Part shown: in pieces, positions 1 through 7,245 of the stretch
How positions within the stretch are numbered: the first letter of the stretch is position 1
Layout: each line of letters begins with the position of its first letter
NCBI GenBank assembly: GCA_041568335.1
Contig: JBFFZZ010000043.1
Coordinates: 1-15,901, forward strand
Direction of reading: 5' to 3'
DNA from: WVWW01 sp041568335
GTDB lineage: Bacteria; Acidobacteriota; Polarisedimenticolia; Polarisedimenticolales; Polarisedimenticolaceae
Length of the DNA: 15,901 nucleotides
Made by a program: the position numbers and the translations under genes
The notes under the pieces: model-generated
The model's database searches: none
Told to the model about the DNA's origin: nothing
The model's input: the letters and a program-made list of their open reading frames with translations, nothing else

Positions 1-1949
1 GCCCCGACGTGATCGTCGGCGACCTGCACGACGTCAACAGCTACGGCAACGTGGGCGACATTTACGCCTACTCGGTCGGGACGGTCTCCTGCAACATCGG
101 GACCTGTTGGCTCAAGTGGATCTCGGAGACCAACGAGCATCCGGTCATCGGTCAGAACATGTACCGCTTCAAGGACGGGCGCCTGACGCAGATCGGGCAG
201 AGCTGGTTGAAGCACGGTTTCTTCGCCCTCTCTCAGGATCTCTGCAGCAGCGGGTGTCTCGATACCGACGGGGATTACCTCGGCGTCAACTGCTCCGATC
301 CCTATTCGGCCGGCTTGAACGGGAGCCAGGGCAATCTCGGACCTCGTTTCGAGGTCAACGCCGCCACGGGCTACTTCCCGTATCCCCCCACCGCCGACGG
401 GCAAACAGGGGACCTGATCTACAAGCGGCTGCAGGTCCACCGCGACGACCTGGACCCCGCGCTCAACCCCGGCGCCCTGTACTACGTCGAAGGGCAGTAC
501 GTCACTGCCGACGACGCCGCCGCCGGTAACGCCAGCAACAACGCCTCCTACCGGCCGATCACCGTCGACGCCAACTTCGATATCAACGTCACCGGAATCA
601 CGACGCGCCAGGCCCCGGCGATCGACGTCTGGATACGGCAGGTTCAGGAGGTGAAGGGCGACGATCTCGACATCGTCAACGACGGCCGGATCTCGATTCG
701 CGGTCTCGCCACCGACAACGGCGACGGGACGATGCACTTCGAGTACGCCGTCCAGAACCTCAACTCGGATCGTTCGGCGCAGGCGTTCTGGGTGCCGGTG
801 CCGGGGGGATCGACGGTGACCAACATCGGTTTCCATGACGTCGACTACCACTCCGGCGAACCGTTCGACAACACCGACTGGGTCATGTACCACGACCAGC
901 AGAACAGCCGTGTTTACTGGGGCGGTGAGACGTACGACGTCAACCCCAACGCCAACGCGCTGCGCTGGGGCACGATGTACAACTTCTGGTTCGACGTCGA
1001 CGCCTCCGTGAACCTGGGTTCGGTGTTCATCGACCTCTTCAAACCCGGGCTGCCGGGCGACCCGGACACGGTCGGCGCCAGCATCCCGGCTCCCAACGTG
1101 TGTAACGGCAACGGGGTCTGCGATCCTCAGGAGACCTGCTCCAACTGCCCGACCGATTGCGAGTCGGAGGGTCCCCCGACCGGCTTCTGCGGTGACGGCA
1201 TTTGCGAGGAGGGGCTCGGCGAGGATTGCCTCAACTGTGATTCGGACTGTGCCGGTGCGCAGAGCGGGAACCCCGGCGATCGTTACTGTTGCGGCAACGC
1301 GGGCGGCGAGAACCCGGTCACCTGCTTCGATCCGCGGTGTAGTGCCGGCGGTTTCAGCTGCGGCTCGACCGGCACCCTTTATTGCTGTGGCGACGGCACG
1401 TGCGATCCGACCGAGGACGTCTGTCTCTGCGCCGCGGACTGTGGTCAACCGCCGCCGACGGAGCTCGCCTGCGACGACGGGTTCGACGACGACTGCGACG
1501 GCGACCCGGACTGCGCCGACCTGGATTGCTGTACGGATGGGCTGTGTGTGACGGGCGTCGACAACGACGCGGATGGCGTCTCCGATTGCGATTGCGACGA
1601 CGGCAACCCCGGTATCTGGAATTCGCCGGGTGAGGTCACGATGCTGATGCTCTCGAAGAGCGGCGTCATCGCGAATCTGGGATGGTTCTCCCCCGCCGAT
1701 CTCGGCGGAACGTCGGTCAACTACGAGGCGTTGAGGTCGGGCAGACCCGACGACTTCGTCCTGACGAGCGTGTGCCTCGGGGATGCCGATCCCACGGACC
1801 TGATGGGCGTGGATCCCGACGTGCCGGACCTCGGAGCTCTCTACCAGTACCTCATCCGGGCCACGAACGGCTGCCCCGGTGGGTCCGGAATCGGTCCGAT
1901 CGGTTCGGACTCGTCCAGCAACCCGCGGCCCGGCGGCGTCTGTCCCTGA
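1..1949 (+). CDS. Secreted Cys-rich protein, 5' truncated by window edge
   Basis: The reading frame is already open at base 3 (Pro-Asp, then GTG at 9), so the true start lies outside the window. About 450 residues of unrecognised sequence come first: VIVGDLHDVNSYG, then a part rich in Asn, Tyr and Asp that looks like a beta-rich extracellular domain. Next are Cys-rich repeats of the form C-G-D/N-G-x-C-x(4-7)-C-x2-C-x3-DC, roughly residues 365-480 of the visible part (CNGNGVCDPQETC, CGDGICEEGLGEDC, CCGDGTCDPTEDVC). An Asp/Cys segment of the DNDADG type follows, as in Ca-binding secreted proteins. The last ~100 residues (from about SPGEVTMLML) look like a fibronectin-like terminal module ending YLIR...CPGGSG...GGVCP. 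Even Cys content and Asp-rich loops suggest a disulfide- and Ca-stabilised exported protein. Function is unknown. The coding call is firm, the domain names are inference. Confidence 0.85.
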   Translation, partial: PDVIVGDLHDVNSYGNVGDIYAYSVGTVSCNIGTCWLKWISETNEHPVIGQNMYRFKDGRLTQIGQSWLKHGFFALSQDLCSSGCLDTDGDYLGVNCSDPYSAGLNGSQGNLGPRFEVNAATGYFPYPPTADGQTGDLIYKRLQVHRDDLDPALNPGALYYVEGQYVTADDAAAGNASNNASYRPITVDANFDINVTGITTRQAPAIDVWIRQVQEVKGDDLDIVNDGRISIRGLATDNGDGTMHFEYAVQNLNSDRSAQAFWVPVPGGSTVTNIGFHDVDYHSGEPFDNTDWVMYHDQQNSRVYWGGETYDVNPNANALRWGTMYNFWFDVDASVNLGSVFIDLFKPGLPGDPDTVGASIPAPNVCNGNGVCDPQETCSNCPTDCESEGPPTGFCGDGICEEGLGEDCLNCDSDCAGAQSGNPGDRYCCGNAGGENPVTCFDPRCSAGGFSCGSTGTLYCCGDGTCDPTEDVCLCAADCGQPPPTELACDDGFDDDCDGDPDCADLDCCTDGLCVTGVDNDADGVSDCDCDDGNPGIWNSPGEVTMLMLSKSGVIANLGWFSPADLGGTSVNYEALRSGRPDDFVLTSVCLGDADPTDLMGVDPDVPDLGALYQYLIRATNGCPGGSGIGPIGSDSSSNPRPGGVCP

Positions 1950-1968
1950 TTTTCCCGGCGGCTTGACC

Positions 1969-2002
1969 CGGCCCGGTTCGCTTCGGCGGGCCGCGCCTTT
2001 TT
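1969..2002 (+). terminator. Probable intrinsic terminator after the Cys-rich gene
   Basis: A perfect 7-bp inverted repeat, CGGCCCG (1969-1975) and CGGGCCG (1987-1993), encloses an 11-nt loop. It is followed after 4 nt by TTTTT (1998-2002). It sits 20 nt after the stop of the Cys-rich gene and before the convergent fusion gene, so it could end the plus-strand transcript. The T run is short and not directly against the stem. Confidence 0.55.
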
Positions 2003-2021
2003 GTTCGGAGCGGCAACCCCC

Positions 2022-4907
2022 TCACTCACGGGCGTGGATGCGCCCCGCAATCCTCAGCCAACCGATCGTCCCGTCAGCGTTGCGGATGATCTCCGCTCCG
2101 CTCCCGGGAACCGGTCCCGTCGTCGTGATGAAGCGATCGGGAGCGACCATGCCCAGCGCGACCGTCCACGGCGGCGAGCGGGGCGAGTCGCGCTCCGGGA
2201 AACCCATCTTCTGTTTCACGGTGGCCAGCAGGGTCCCGTCGTCGTCCAGGTGCAGCTCGATGTCCATGAACGGGCGGGTGTAAGTCCCCACGTATTCGCG
2301 TAGATCCTCGGGTTGGGTCACCTGCGGCTCGGGGTCGGCGACCTCGACGTCGAGGAACACCCGAAGGACCCGGCGCACCGCATCGCGATTGAGCCTGCGC
2401 CCGGCGCCGGAGTTGGTCAGGATCGCAAAGGCGAGGTCATGCTCCGGCACGATCGTCAGCATCGCCAGCTGGCCCAGCGTAGCGCCACCGTGCGAGCTCC
2501 TTCGAACGCCGCCCTCGTCGGCGACGTGCCAGGTGAGCGCCATCATCTCGTCGGTACCGTGCTTGGTGAGGATCGGTTCGTGCATCGCTGCGAGGGCCCC
2601 CGCCGACAGCACGCGCTCGCCATTGTCCGTAGTGCCGTCACCGAGGTGGAACTCGCCGTAGCGCACCAGATCGCGAACGCTACAGGTCAACGCGCCGGCG
2701 GAGTTGGCCGCCCGGTACAGCGGCCAGGGACGCAGAACACTTGCGCCCAGCGGGGTCGGCGCGTGCCCGACCGCGAAGCGATGCGTCATCACGTCGGCGG
2801 GCTCGATGAAACACTGCGACAGTCCGAGTGGCTCCAGCAGCATCTCCTCGAGCGCCTGCTCGTAGGTCTTGCCGGTCACGACCTCGATCACGCGTCCGGC
2901 CACGACGAAGCCCGCGTTGTTGTAGGAGTACACCTTCCCGAGCGGAGCGATCTGGGGCAGCGTCGCCATCTCACGCACCTTGAGATCCAGCGCGTCGTCG
3001 CCCGGACCGGTGCTGCCGAAGTTGTCGCCGGCCCAGCCGCCGACGTGCGTCAGCAGATCGCGTAGGGTGGCCCGGTTGGACGCGTCTTCATCGGCAACGC
3101 GGAAGTCCGGCAGGTAGGTGCGAACCGTTGCGTTCAGATCGACTCGACCCTCGTCCGCAAGTCGGGCCAGCAACGTCCCGGTGAAAGTCTTTGTAATCGA
3201 ACCGATCTGAAACAGCGTCTCATCGGTGACGGCGAGCGGGTGTTCCGCATTCGTGATCCCGCGCGCACAGGCGACCGTCCGGCCCTCGAGCGAGAGCGCC
3301 GCGGCGACGCCGGGGACGCCGTAGTCCTCCATCCAGCGTTCGATCTCGTCGCAGAGCTGTGCGAACCGTTCCGCCACCGGTTCCGAGCCGGGCTCCTCGA
3401 AGTAGCGTCCCAGTACCGGCCGCCCCGGAAACACGTCCTCGACGAGCTCTCCACCCCGCACGACCGGCGTGCCCGAGACGAGCACGTGCTCGATCCCCGT
3501 GGAGTACTCGAGTCCTTGGAACGTGGCGTTGTCGATCACGGTTTCGGGGTCGAACAGGACGAGGTCCGCGTCCGCGCCGATTTGCACGCGACCCTTGCGC
3601 TTCATCCCCGGTGCGATGGACTCCAGCCGCTGGGCCGGCATCAGGGTCATCTTGCGCAGCGCGCTGACCAGGTCGAGGGTCTCACGCTCGCGTACGTAGC
3701 GCCCCAGGACGCGGGCGAACGTGCCCGCGGAGCGTGGGTGCGCCCCGGACGCGTAGGCCATCGCATCGGAGGCGATCATCACGAACGGGGTTCGAATCGC
3801 GAGGTCGACCATCGCATCCTTCATGAAATGGATGATCACGATCCCGCCCTGCTCGTAGTACTCGTCGAATGTCTCGCGCGTCAGCCGCTCACCCGTGTCC
3901 TGCCACTGGAGCTCGCCGTAGGAGATGCCCAGCCGCTCCTGCCAGCCATCGTCGAAGATCGCCGAGTCGATGGACGTCGAGGCCGCCGTGTAGGGGTAGG
4001 CCTCGGTCGTCACGTCGAGACCGCGGCGTTGCGCGCCCTCGATCAAGCGGAGGATCTCGGGCGTCGCGTCTCCCGACATGCTGTTGATGTGCACGATGTG
4101 GAGCGGAGCCCCGGTCGACGCGGCGTCCGCAATCACCTCCTGCATCGCATCGATGCTCATCGAGCGGACGTGGGTATAGATCGGTGCGTCGCGCTTGGCC
4201 GCGAGCGCAAACACGTCGAGGATCTCCTTGCGTGTCGCACCCGGGTAGTACTGATGCGCGACGCCGATGCCGAGCCCGCCTTCGCGCAGCCCCTTGTCGA
4301 GTAATCGGTAGAGATCGTCACGTGCCGCGTCGGGGAGACTCGCGTTGCGCGCCTCGTTGAAGAACTCGATTTGCTCGTAGATCTTCCACGGTTCCTCGGT
4401 GATCGCGGCCTCCCTCAACAGCGGCTCGGCGGCACGCACGGCCTCCTCCAGGCCGGGCATCACGAGAGCGCGGGCCTCTCCATGACCGACCGAGGCGCCG
4501 TAGTGGATGCGCATTCGACCTTCGCGCGCTGCAAACCACTCTCCGAGGCGGCTGAGGCCGCCCTCGAGCTCGAGCGCCGTGGTCACGCCGTCTCGCGCTC
4601 GGTAACGGATCGCGTTGTCGCTCAGGCCGTGAGCGTGGAGATCGATGAAGCCGGGAGCGACGACAAGCCCGGTCGCGTCGATGAGGATCCCGTCCGGCTT
4701 CAGATCGCCGGCCAACGAATCCTCGCCGATCGCAACGATGGTCTCGCCCCGGATGCCGACATCGCGAACGGCGTCCAGCCCTGTTTCCGGATCGATCACC
4801 CGCCCGCCCCTCAACACGATGTCCAGGGGTTCCGCGGCCGTCGTGGGAAGAAAAACAAGGACCAACAAAAGGATCGCCGTCAGCGGCCGGAAGACGAGTC
4901 GACTCAT
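2022..4907 (-). CDS. Exported D-glutamate-deacylase-like amidohydrolase fused to a serine beta-lactamase-family domain
   Basis: This 961-residue protein begins with a signal peptide (residues 1-25, hydrophobic run LTAILLLVLVFLP, likely cleavage near TTAAEP). Residues ~28-500 are an amidohydrolase of the N-acyl-D-amino-acid/D-glutamate deacylase type. It has GFIDLHAHG (metal HxH, ~91-93), DGVTTALELEGG with the bridging-Glu position, YTHVRS (~245), HIVHINS (~272) and IASDAMAY (~380). Residues ~515-860 are a class C beta-lactamase/DD-peptidase/esterase-like domain with SITK (Ser ~570 to Lys ~573), YNN (~662) and HGG (~806). A C-terminal ~95-residue beta domain follows, starting YVGTYTRPF. Known members of these families exist as separate proteins. 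Both catalytic sets look complete here. GAAGGGG lies 6 nt before ATG. The likely role is periplasmic hydrolysis of D-amino-acid-containing acyl or peptide substrates; the exact substrate is unknown. Confidence 0.92.
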   Translation of the reverse strand: MSRLVFRPLTAILLLVLVFLPTTAAEPLDIVLRGGRVIDPETGLDAVRDVGIRGETIVAIGEDSLAGDLKPDGILIDATGLVVAPGFIDLHAHGLSDNAIRYRARDGVTTALELEGGLSRLGEWFAAREGRMRIHYGASVGHGEARALVMPGLEEAVRAAEPLLREAAITEEPWKIYEQIEFFNEARNASLPDAARDDLYRLLDKGLREGGLGIGVAHQYYPGATRKEILDVFALAAKRDAPIYTHVRSMSIDAMQEVIADAASTGAPLHIVHINSMSGDATPEILRLIEGAQRRGLDVTTEAYPYTAASTSIDSAIFDDGWQERLGISYGELQWQDTGERLTRETFDEYYEQGGIVIIHFMKDAMVDLAIRTPFVMIASDAMAYASGAHPRSAGTFARVLGRYVRERETLDLVSALRKMTLMPAQRLESIAPGMKRKGRVQIGADADLVLFDPETVIDNATFQGLEYSTGIEHVLVSGTPVVRGGELVEDVFPGRPVLGRYFEEPGSEPVAERFAQLCDEIERWMEDYGVPGVAAALSLEGRTVACARGITNAEHPLAVTDETLFQIGSITKTFTGTLLARLADEGRVDLNATVRTYLPDFRVADEDASNRATLRDLLTHVGGWAGDNFGSTGPGDDALDLKVREMATLPQIAPLGKVYSYNNAGFVVAGRVIEVVTGKTYEQALEEMLLEPLGLSQCFIEPADVMTHRFAVGHAPTPLGASVLRPWPLYRAANSAGALTCSVRDLVRYGEFHLGDGTTDNGERVLSAGALAAMHEPILTKHGTDEMMALTWHVADEGGVRRSSHGGATLGQLAMLTIVPEHDLAFAILTNSGAGRRLNRDAVRRVLRVFLDVEVADPEPQVTQPEDLREYVGTYTRPFMDIELHLDDDGTLLATVKQKMGFPERDSPRSPPWTVALGMVAPDRFITTTGPVPGSGAEIIRNADGTIGWLRIAGRIHARE

Positions 4908-4958
4908 GCCTTACCCCTTCGAGTCGTCCAGTCTACCTTTGCTAGACTCGCCGTCAGG
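4908..4958. promoter_or_regulatory. Divergent promoter with an inverted repeat
   Basis: The 51-nt gap between the fusion gene (-) and the kinase remnant (+) contains AGTCTA (4930-4935), 7 nt, TAGACT (4943-4948). This is a perfect 6-bp inverted repeat. Read outward, each arm is a TANNNT -10-like box: on plus it lies 10 nt before ATG 4959, on minus 22 nt before ATG 4907. The minus gene also has a Shine-Dalgarno GAAGGGG, the plus gene has none. No good -35 hexamer is seen on either side. The arms may be two -10 elements, an operator, or both. Confidence 0.5.
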
Positions 4959-5298
4959 ATGGCCGGACCTCCGATCGACGACGACGAGACCCTGGCCGAA
5001 GACACGGCGGACTGGGCCGCCACCGCCGAAACGCCCGAGTTCATCGGTAACTACAGGATCCTGCAGAAGGTCGGCTCGGGCGGCATGGGCGAGGTCTACG
5101 AGGCCGAGCAACAACGCCCGGTCCGCCGCAGGGTCGCCATCAAGCTCGTCCGGCTGGGGATGGACACGCGTCGTGTCCTCACCCGGTTCGAGTTGGAGCG
5201 CCAGGTGCTGGCGCGGCTGTCGTCTTTACGAAGCGTGGGGCCGCCCCGAACAGGCCGCGCCCTATCTCGCTCTGCTGGCCGATTCCACGGACGGCTAA
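4959..5298 (+). pseudogene. Ser/Thr protein kinase (TPR-tailed type) remnant with internal deletion
   Basis: From ATG 4959 about 86 residues read as the N-terminus of a Hanks-type kinase. An acidic leader is followed by the glycine loop GSGGMGEVYEA, the ATP-binding Lys in VAIKLV, and GMDTRRVLTRFELERQ, typical of kinases with C-terminal TPR repeats. After LARL (about base 5217) the frame stops matching. In the +1 frame the DNA encodes RLYEAWGRPEQAAPYLALL and then ends at TAA 5296-5298. That segment matches the usual extreme C-terminus of the same kinase class. HRDLKPEN, DFG, the rest of the catalytic domain, the membrane segment and the TPRs are all missing. In the start frame translation would run on antisense through the isomerase gene to 5933. 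The start region and a -10-like box survive, so it may still be transcribed. The family assignment of both ends is firm; whether the loss is biological or an assembly collapse is open. Confidence 0.8.
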
Positions 5299-5966
5299 CG
5301 CCGGTTTCCGGGCGCTGCGGGTCGGTCGGCTCCTCGCGGCCGATCCAGAAAAGCGTCGGCCACGCTACCGTCCGATGCCGTCTCGCCCGACAGACTCTCG
5401 GCCAGCAGCTCGAGCCGGTCCTGTCCCCAGAACATCTCCTCCCCGCGGATGAACGTCGGAACGCCGAAGACACCGCGCTCGATCGCCGCCTCGGTCAGGG
5501 CACGCAGCTGACCCTTGGTCTCCGGGGTGGAGATGCGCTCCCTCAGATCCGCACCGTCGAAACCCGCCTCGTCGACGAGGTCGCTCAGGACCTGGATATC
5601 GGTCAGATCCTTTCCCTCGCCCCAACAGGCGTTCGACAATCTCGCGGCCAGATCGAGGGCCCCGGGTTCGTCCCGAAACAAACAGAGGGTGCGCAACGCC
5701 TCGAGCGAACGGAACGGGTGCGCCGGTGGCCCACTGAAAGCGAGGCCCCGCCTGCGAGCGAGGCGCACGACGTCGTGGAACGTGTAACGCCGCTTGGCAG
5801 GGGTTTCCGCCGGCCCGACCAGACCGTGCGCGTCCAGCATGGCCGCGTAGACGACGGGGTGCATCTCGAACGTGACGCCGTGCCGCTCCGCGAAAGATCT
5901 CGACTCCATCAGGGCGAGCCAGGTATAGGGTGAGATGAAATCGAGATAGAAACGAACATCGGCCAT
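5295..5966 (-). CDS. 2-hydroxychromene-2-carboxylate isomerase family protein (DsbA/kappa-GST-like)
   Basis: The 223-residue protein is close to the family's usual length. It opens with a thioredoxin-fold strand and the family active-site turn FYLDFISPYTWLA, where the Ser-Pro replaces the CxxC of DsbA. The central helical insert includes NACWGEGKDLTDIQVL. The cis-Pro loop GVFGVPTFI and FWGQDRLEL come near residues 165-185. Such enzymes use glutathione or a similar thiol in aromatic degradation (HCCA isomerase, naphthalene pathway) or act as kappa-type transferases. No other aromatic-degradation gene is visible here, so the in vivo substrate is unknown. The last ~25 residues are Arg/Pro/Ala-rich and look like a non-conserved tail. 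It starts 9 nt after the DUF188 gene, so the two are probably co-transcribed. Its stop overlaps the stop of the kinase remnant on the other strand (CTAA, 5295-5298). Confidence 0.9.
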   Translation of the reverse strand: MADVRFYLDFISPYTWLALMESRSFAERHGVTFEMHPVVYAAMLDAHGLVGPAETPAKRRYTFHDVVRLARRRGLAFSGPPAHPFRSLEALRTLCLFRDEPGALDLAARLSNACWGEGKDLTDIQVLSDLVDEAGFDGADLRERISTPETKGQLRALTEAAIERGVFGVPTFIRGEEMFWGQDRLELLAESLSGETASDGSVADAFLDRPRGADRPAAPGNRR

Positions 5967-5972
5967 GACTCC

Positions 5973-5978
5973 AGCCTA
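5973..5978 (-). promoter_or_regulatory. TAGGCT box inside the DUF188 stop codon, possible internal leaderless promoter
   Basis: On the minus strand TAGGCT begins with the TAG stop of the DUF188 gene and ends 6 nt before ATG 5966. The only Shine-Dalgarno-like bases (GGAG) are 2 nt from the ATG, too close to work well. The geometry matches other TANNNT-ATG pairs in this window. It may be chance, since the stop codon itself supplies the TAG. Confidence 0.35.
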
Positions 5979-6446
5979 GCACTCCCCGGGCCGGGCACGT
6001 TTCAGACACCGGGTCAGAAGGCGATCCAACCCGTTGGCGAACGCCTGACGGTCGCCCTTGCCCAGAGCGTCGGGTCCGCCGGTTTCGAGCCCGGTGCTTC
6101 GCAGGTGGTCCATGAGGTCCCGCATCGCGAGACGTTCCCGGATGTTCTCCTCGGTGAGCTCCTCCCCTCGCGGACCCAGGACGTGACCGCCGTTCTCGAT
6201 CACCTCGGCGGCGAGCGGGATGTCTCCCGTCACGACGAGGTCGCCCGCGCTCATCAACTCCACGATGCGACGGTCCGCCTCGTCGAAGCCGGCTCCCACC
6301 CGGATCACCTTCAGGTACGGAGACCGCGGGACACGCAGCGGTTTGTTGGCCACCAAGGTGAGGCGAACCTCGACCCGCTCCGCGGCGCGAAACAGAATCT
6401 CCTTGATGACCCGTGGACAGGCGTCGGCGTCGACCCAGATCTGCAT
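5976..6446 (-). CDS. UPF0178/DUF188 family protein (YaiI/YqxD-like), PIN-like fold
   Basis: This 156-residue protein matches the DUF188 family over its full length. It begins MQIWVDADACPRVIKEIL, with the two conserved Asp of the presumed metal site (residues 6 and 8). LVANKPLRVP comes next, then GFDEADRRIVELMSAGD, VTGDIPLAAEVIENGG and the RGEELTEENIRERLAMR segment. The ATG at 6446 is chosen because the family starts exactly at MxIWVDADACP; the frame is open upstream but that part is not conserved. The family is linked by fold to PIN/FLAP-type nucleases, though its biochemical role is not settled. No Shine-Dalgarno is seen; TAAGAT lies 8 nt before the ATG. It is the first gene of a probable two-gene operon with the isomerase-family gene. 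Confidence 0.93.
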   Translation of the reverse strand: MQIWVDADACPRVIKEILFRAAERVEVRLTLVANKPLRVPRSPYLKVIRVGAGFDEADRRIVELMSAGDLVVTGDIPLAAEVIENGGHVLGPRGEELTEENIRERLAMRDLMDHLRSTGLETGGPDALGKGDRQAFANGLDRLLTRCLKRARPGEC

Positions 6447-6454
6447 CACCGGCC

Positions 6455-6460
6455 ATCTTA
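6455..6460 (-). promoter_or_regulatory. -10-like TAAGAT for the DUF188 gene
   Basis: TAAGAT on the minus strand ends 8 nt before ATG 6446, and no Shine-Dalgarno is present. Transcription starting 7-8 nt after the box would begin at or next to the start codon. No convincing -35 is seen in the GC-rich DNA upstream. Confidence 0.45.
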
Positions 6461-6503
6461 GCCGTACCGGCCCGGCCCGTGTGCGCGGTGGCGATGCCGA
6501 ACC

Positions 6504-6509
6504 TATATT
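6504..6509 (+). promoter_or_regulatory. -10-like TATATT for the 6516 gene
   Basis: TATATT, in otherwise GC-rich sequence, ends 6 nt before ATG 6516. With the usual -10 to start-site distance the mRNA would begin at the ATG itself. No Shine-Dalgarno at useful spacing and no clear -35 are seen. Confidence 0.5.
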
Positions 6510-6515
6510 GGATTC

Positions 6516-7193
6516 ATGCGTTTCACGCTGGCCATCCTGGTGCTCGGCTTCTTGTCCGCGACCCCCTCGCTCGGCGAGGAGCTCCCGCGCTGGACCCCGA
6601 GTCACTGTCACGAGTACGGCGATGCGGCATCGACGAAGGCCGAAACCGCGGAGACGGTCTGGAACGATGCCTATCGAGACGGGTTTCGTGCCATCGAGCG
6701 CGGCGAGTACGATGTCGCGGAGCGACAGATGTGTCGCGCGCTCCTGGCGGCGAGAGATTTCGGCCCTCGCGATTGGCGTTTCGCGGAGACGCTCGACGAG
6801 CTCGGCCTGATCGCTTTTCAGCTGCGCGACTTCGAGCTGGCCGAGCGCATGCAAGGGGCGGCCATCGGCGAGATGTTGCTGGCGGCGGGACCCCATGGCG
6901 AACCGCTCGCCGGTCTCGAAGCGTCGGCGCATGCGGTGATCCGGCCGGACTGCGCCTCGGGGATTCGTGTCTACACGGAGCGGATGGACTGGATCCACGA
7001 GCGAGTGGCGGGACGCCTGACGACGCAGGCGATCCGCGACGAACCGTGGAGCATCTTCTCCGCGGGGTACATCCCGCTCGACGCGGCCCTGGCCTCACGC
7101 CTGGACTGGCTCGTCTCGCAATACCTGCTCGAGGAGAATCTCGGCGCGGCGGATGCCCTGGCGGCGCTGCAGGACGAAATCCTCGGTCGGTAA
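6516..7193 (+). CDS. Exported protein with TPR-like helical repeats, unknown function
   Basis: The 225-residue product has a signal peptide at residues 1-20 (RFTLAILVLGFLSATPSLG, probable cleavage before EELP). After that comes a helical region that reads like one or two tetratricopeptide-type hairpins: YRDGFRAIERGEYDVAERQM, then WRFAETLDELGLIAFQLRDF with FELAERMQGAAIGEML. The remaining ~100 residues are helical but not recognised. Three cysteines remain in the mature part (in SHCHEY, RQMCRA and RPDCAS). I do not recognise a named family. It may be a periplasmic scaffold or carrier protein. The ATG at 6516 is supported by the signal peptide starting right there. It is divergent from the DUF188 gene, with 69 nt between the starts. 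Confidence 0.8.
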   Translation: MRFTLAILVLGFLSATPSLGEELPRWTPSHCHEYGDAASTKAETAETVWNDAYRDGFRAIERGEYDVAERQMCRALLAARDFGPRDWRFAETLDELGLIAFQLRDFELAERMQGAAIGEMLLAAGPHGEPLAGLEASAHAVIRPDCASGIRVYTERMDWIHERVAGRLTTQAIRDEPWSIFSAGYIPLDAALASRLDWLVSQYLLEENLGAADALAALQDEILGR

Positions 7194-7197
7194 CGGT

Positions 7198-7220
7198 CCC
7201 CGAAAGTCGTATACTCGGGG
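7198..7220 (+). promoter_or_regulatory. Inverted repeat around a -10-like TATACT
   Basis: CCCCGA (7198-7203) and TCGGGG (7215-7220) form a perfect 6-bp inverted repeat with an 11-nt spacer. The box TATACT (7210-7215) lies in the spacer and overlaps the right arm by one base. It is 30 nt before ATG 7246, leaving room for the Shine-Dalgarno at 7236-7239. No T run follows the right arm, so an operator is as likely as a terminator for the gene upstream. Confidence 0.4.
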
Positions 7221-7245
7221 TCTCCCTCATTAAAAGGAGACGCCG

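Noticed and set aside
3240..4304. 354-codon plus-strand frame inside the hydrolase fusion gene
   Set aside because: Composition is Arg/His/Val-rich with no recognisable domain, and the minus strand encodes conserved catalytic motifs throughout.
4959..5933. Long continuation of the kinase-remnant frame across the isomerase-family gene
   Set aside because: After about base 5220 it is antisense to a well conserved gene and shows no kinase features; the openness is a GC-content effect.
5365..6456. 363-codon minus-strand frame spanning both the isomerase-family and DUF188 genes
   Set aside because: It is out of frame with both recognised proteins and is Arg/Gly-rich without domains.
6447..6998. 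Upstream extension of the DUF188 gene to 6998
   Set aside because: The family begins at MQIWVDADACP; the extension is unconserved, runs antisense through the signal-peptide gene at 6516 and has no signals.
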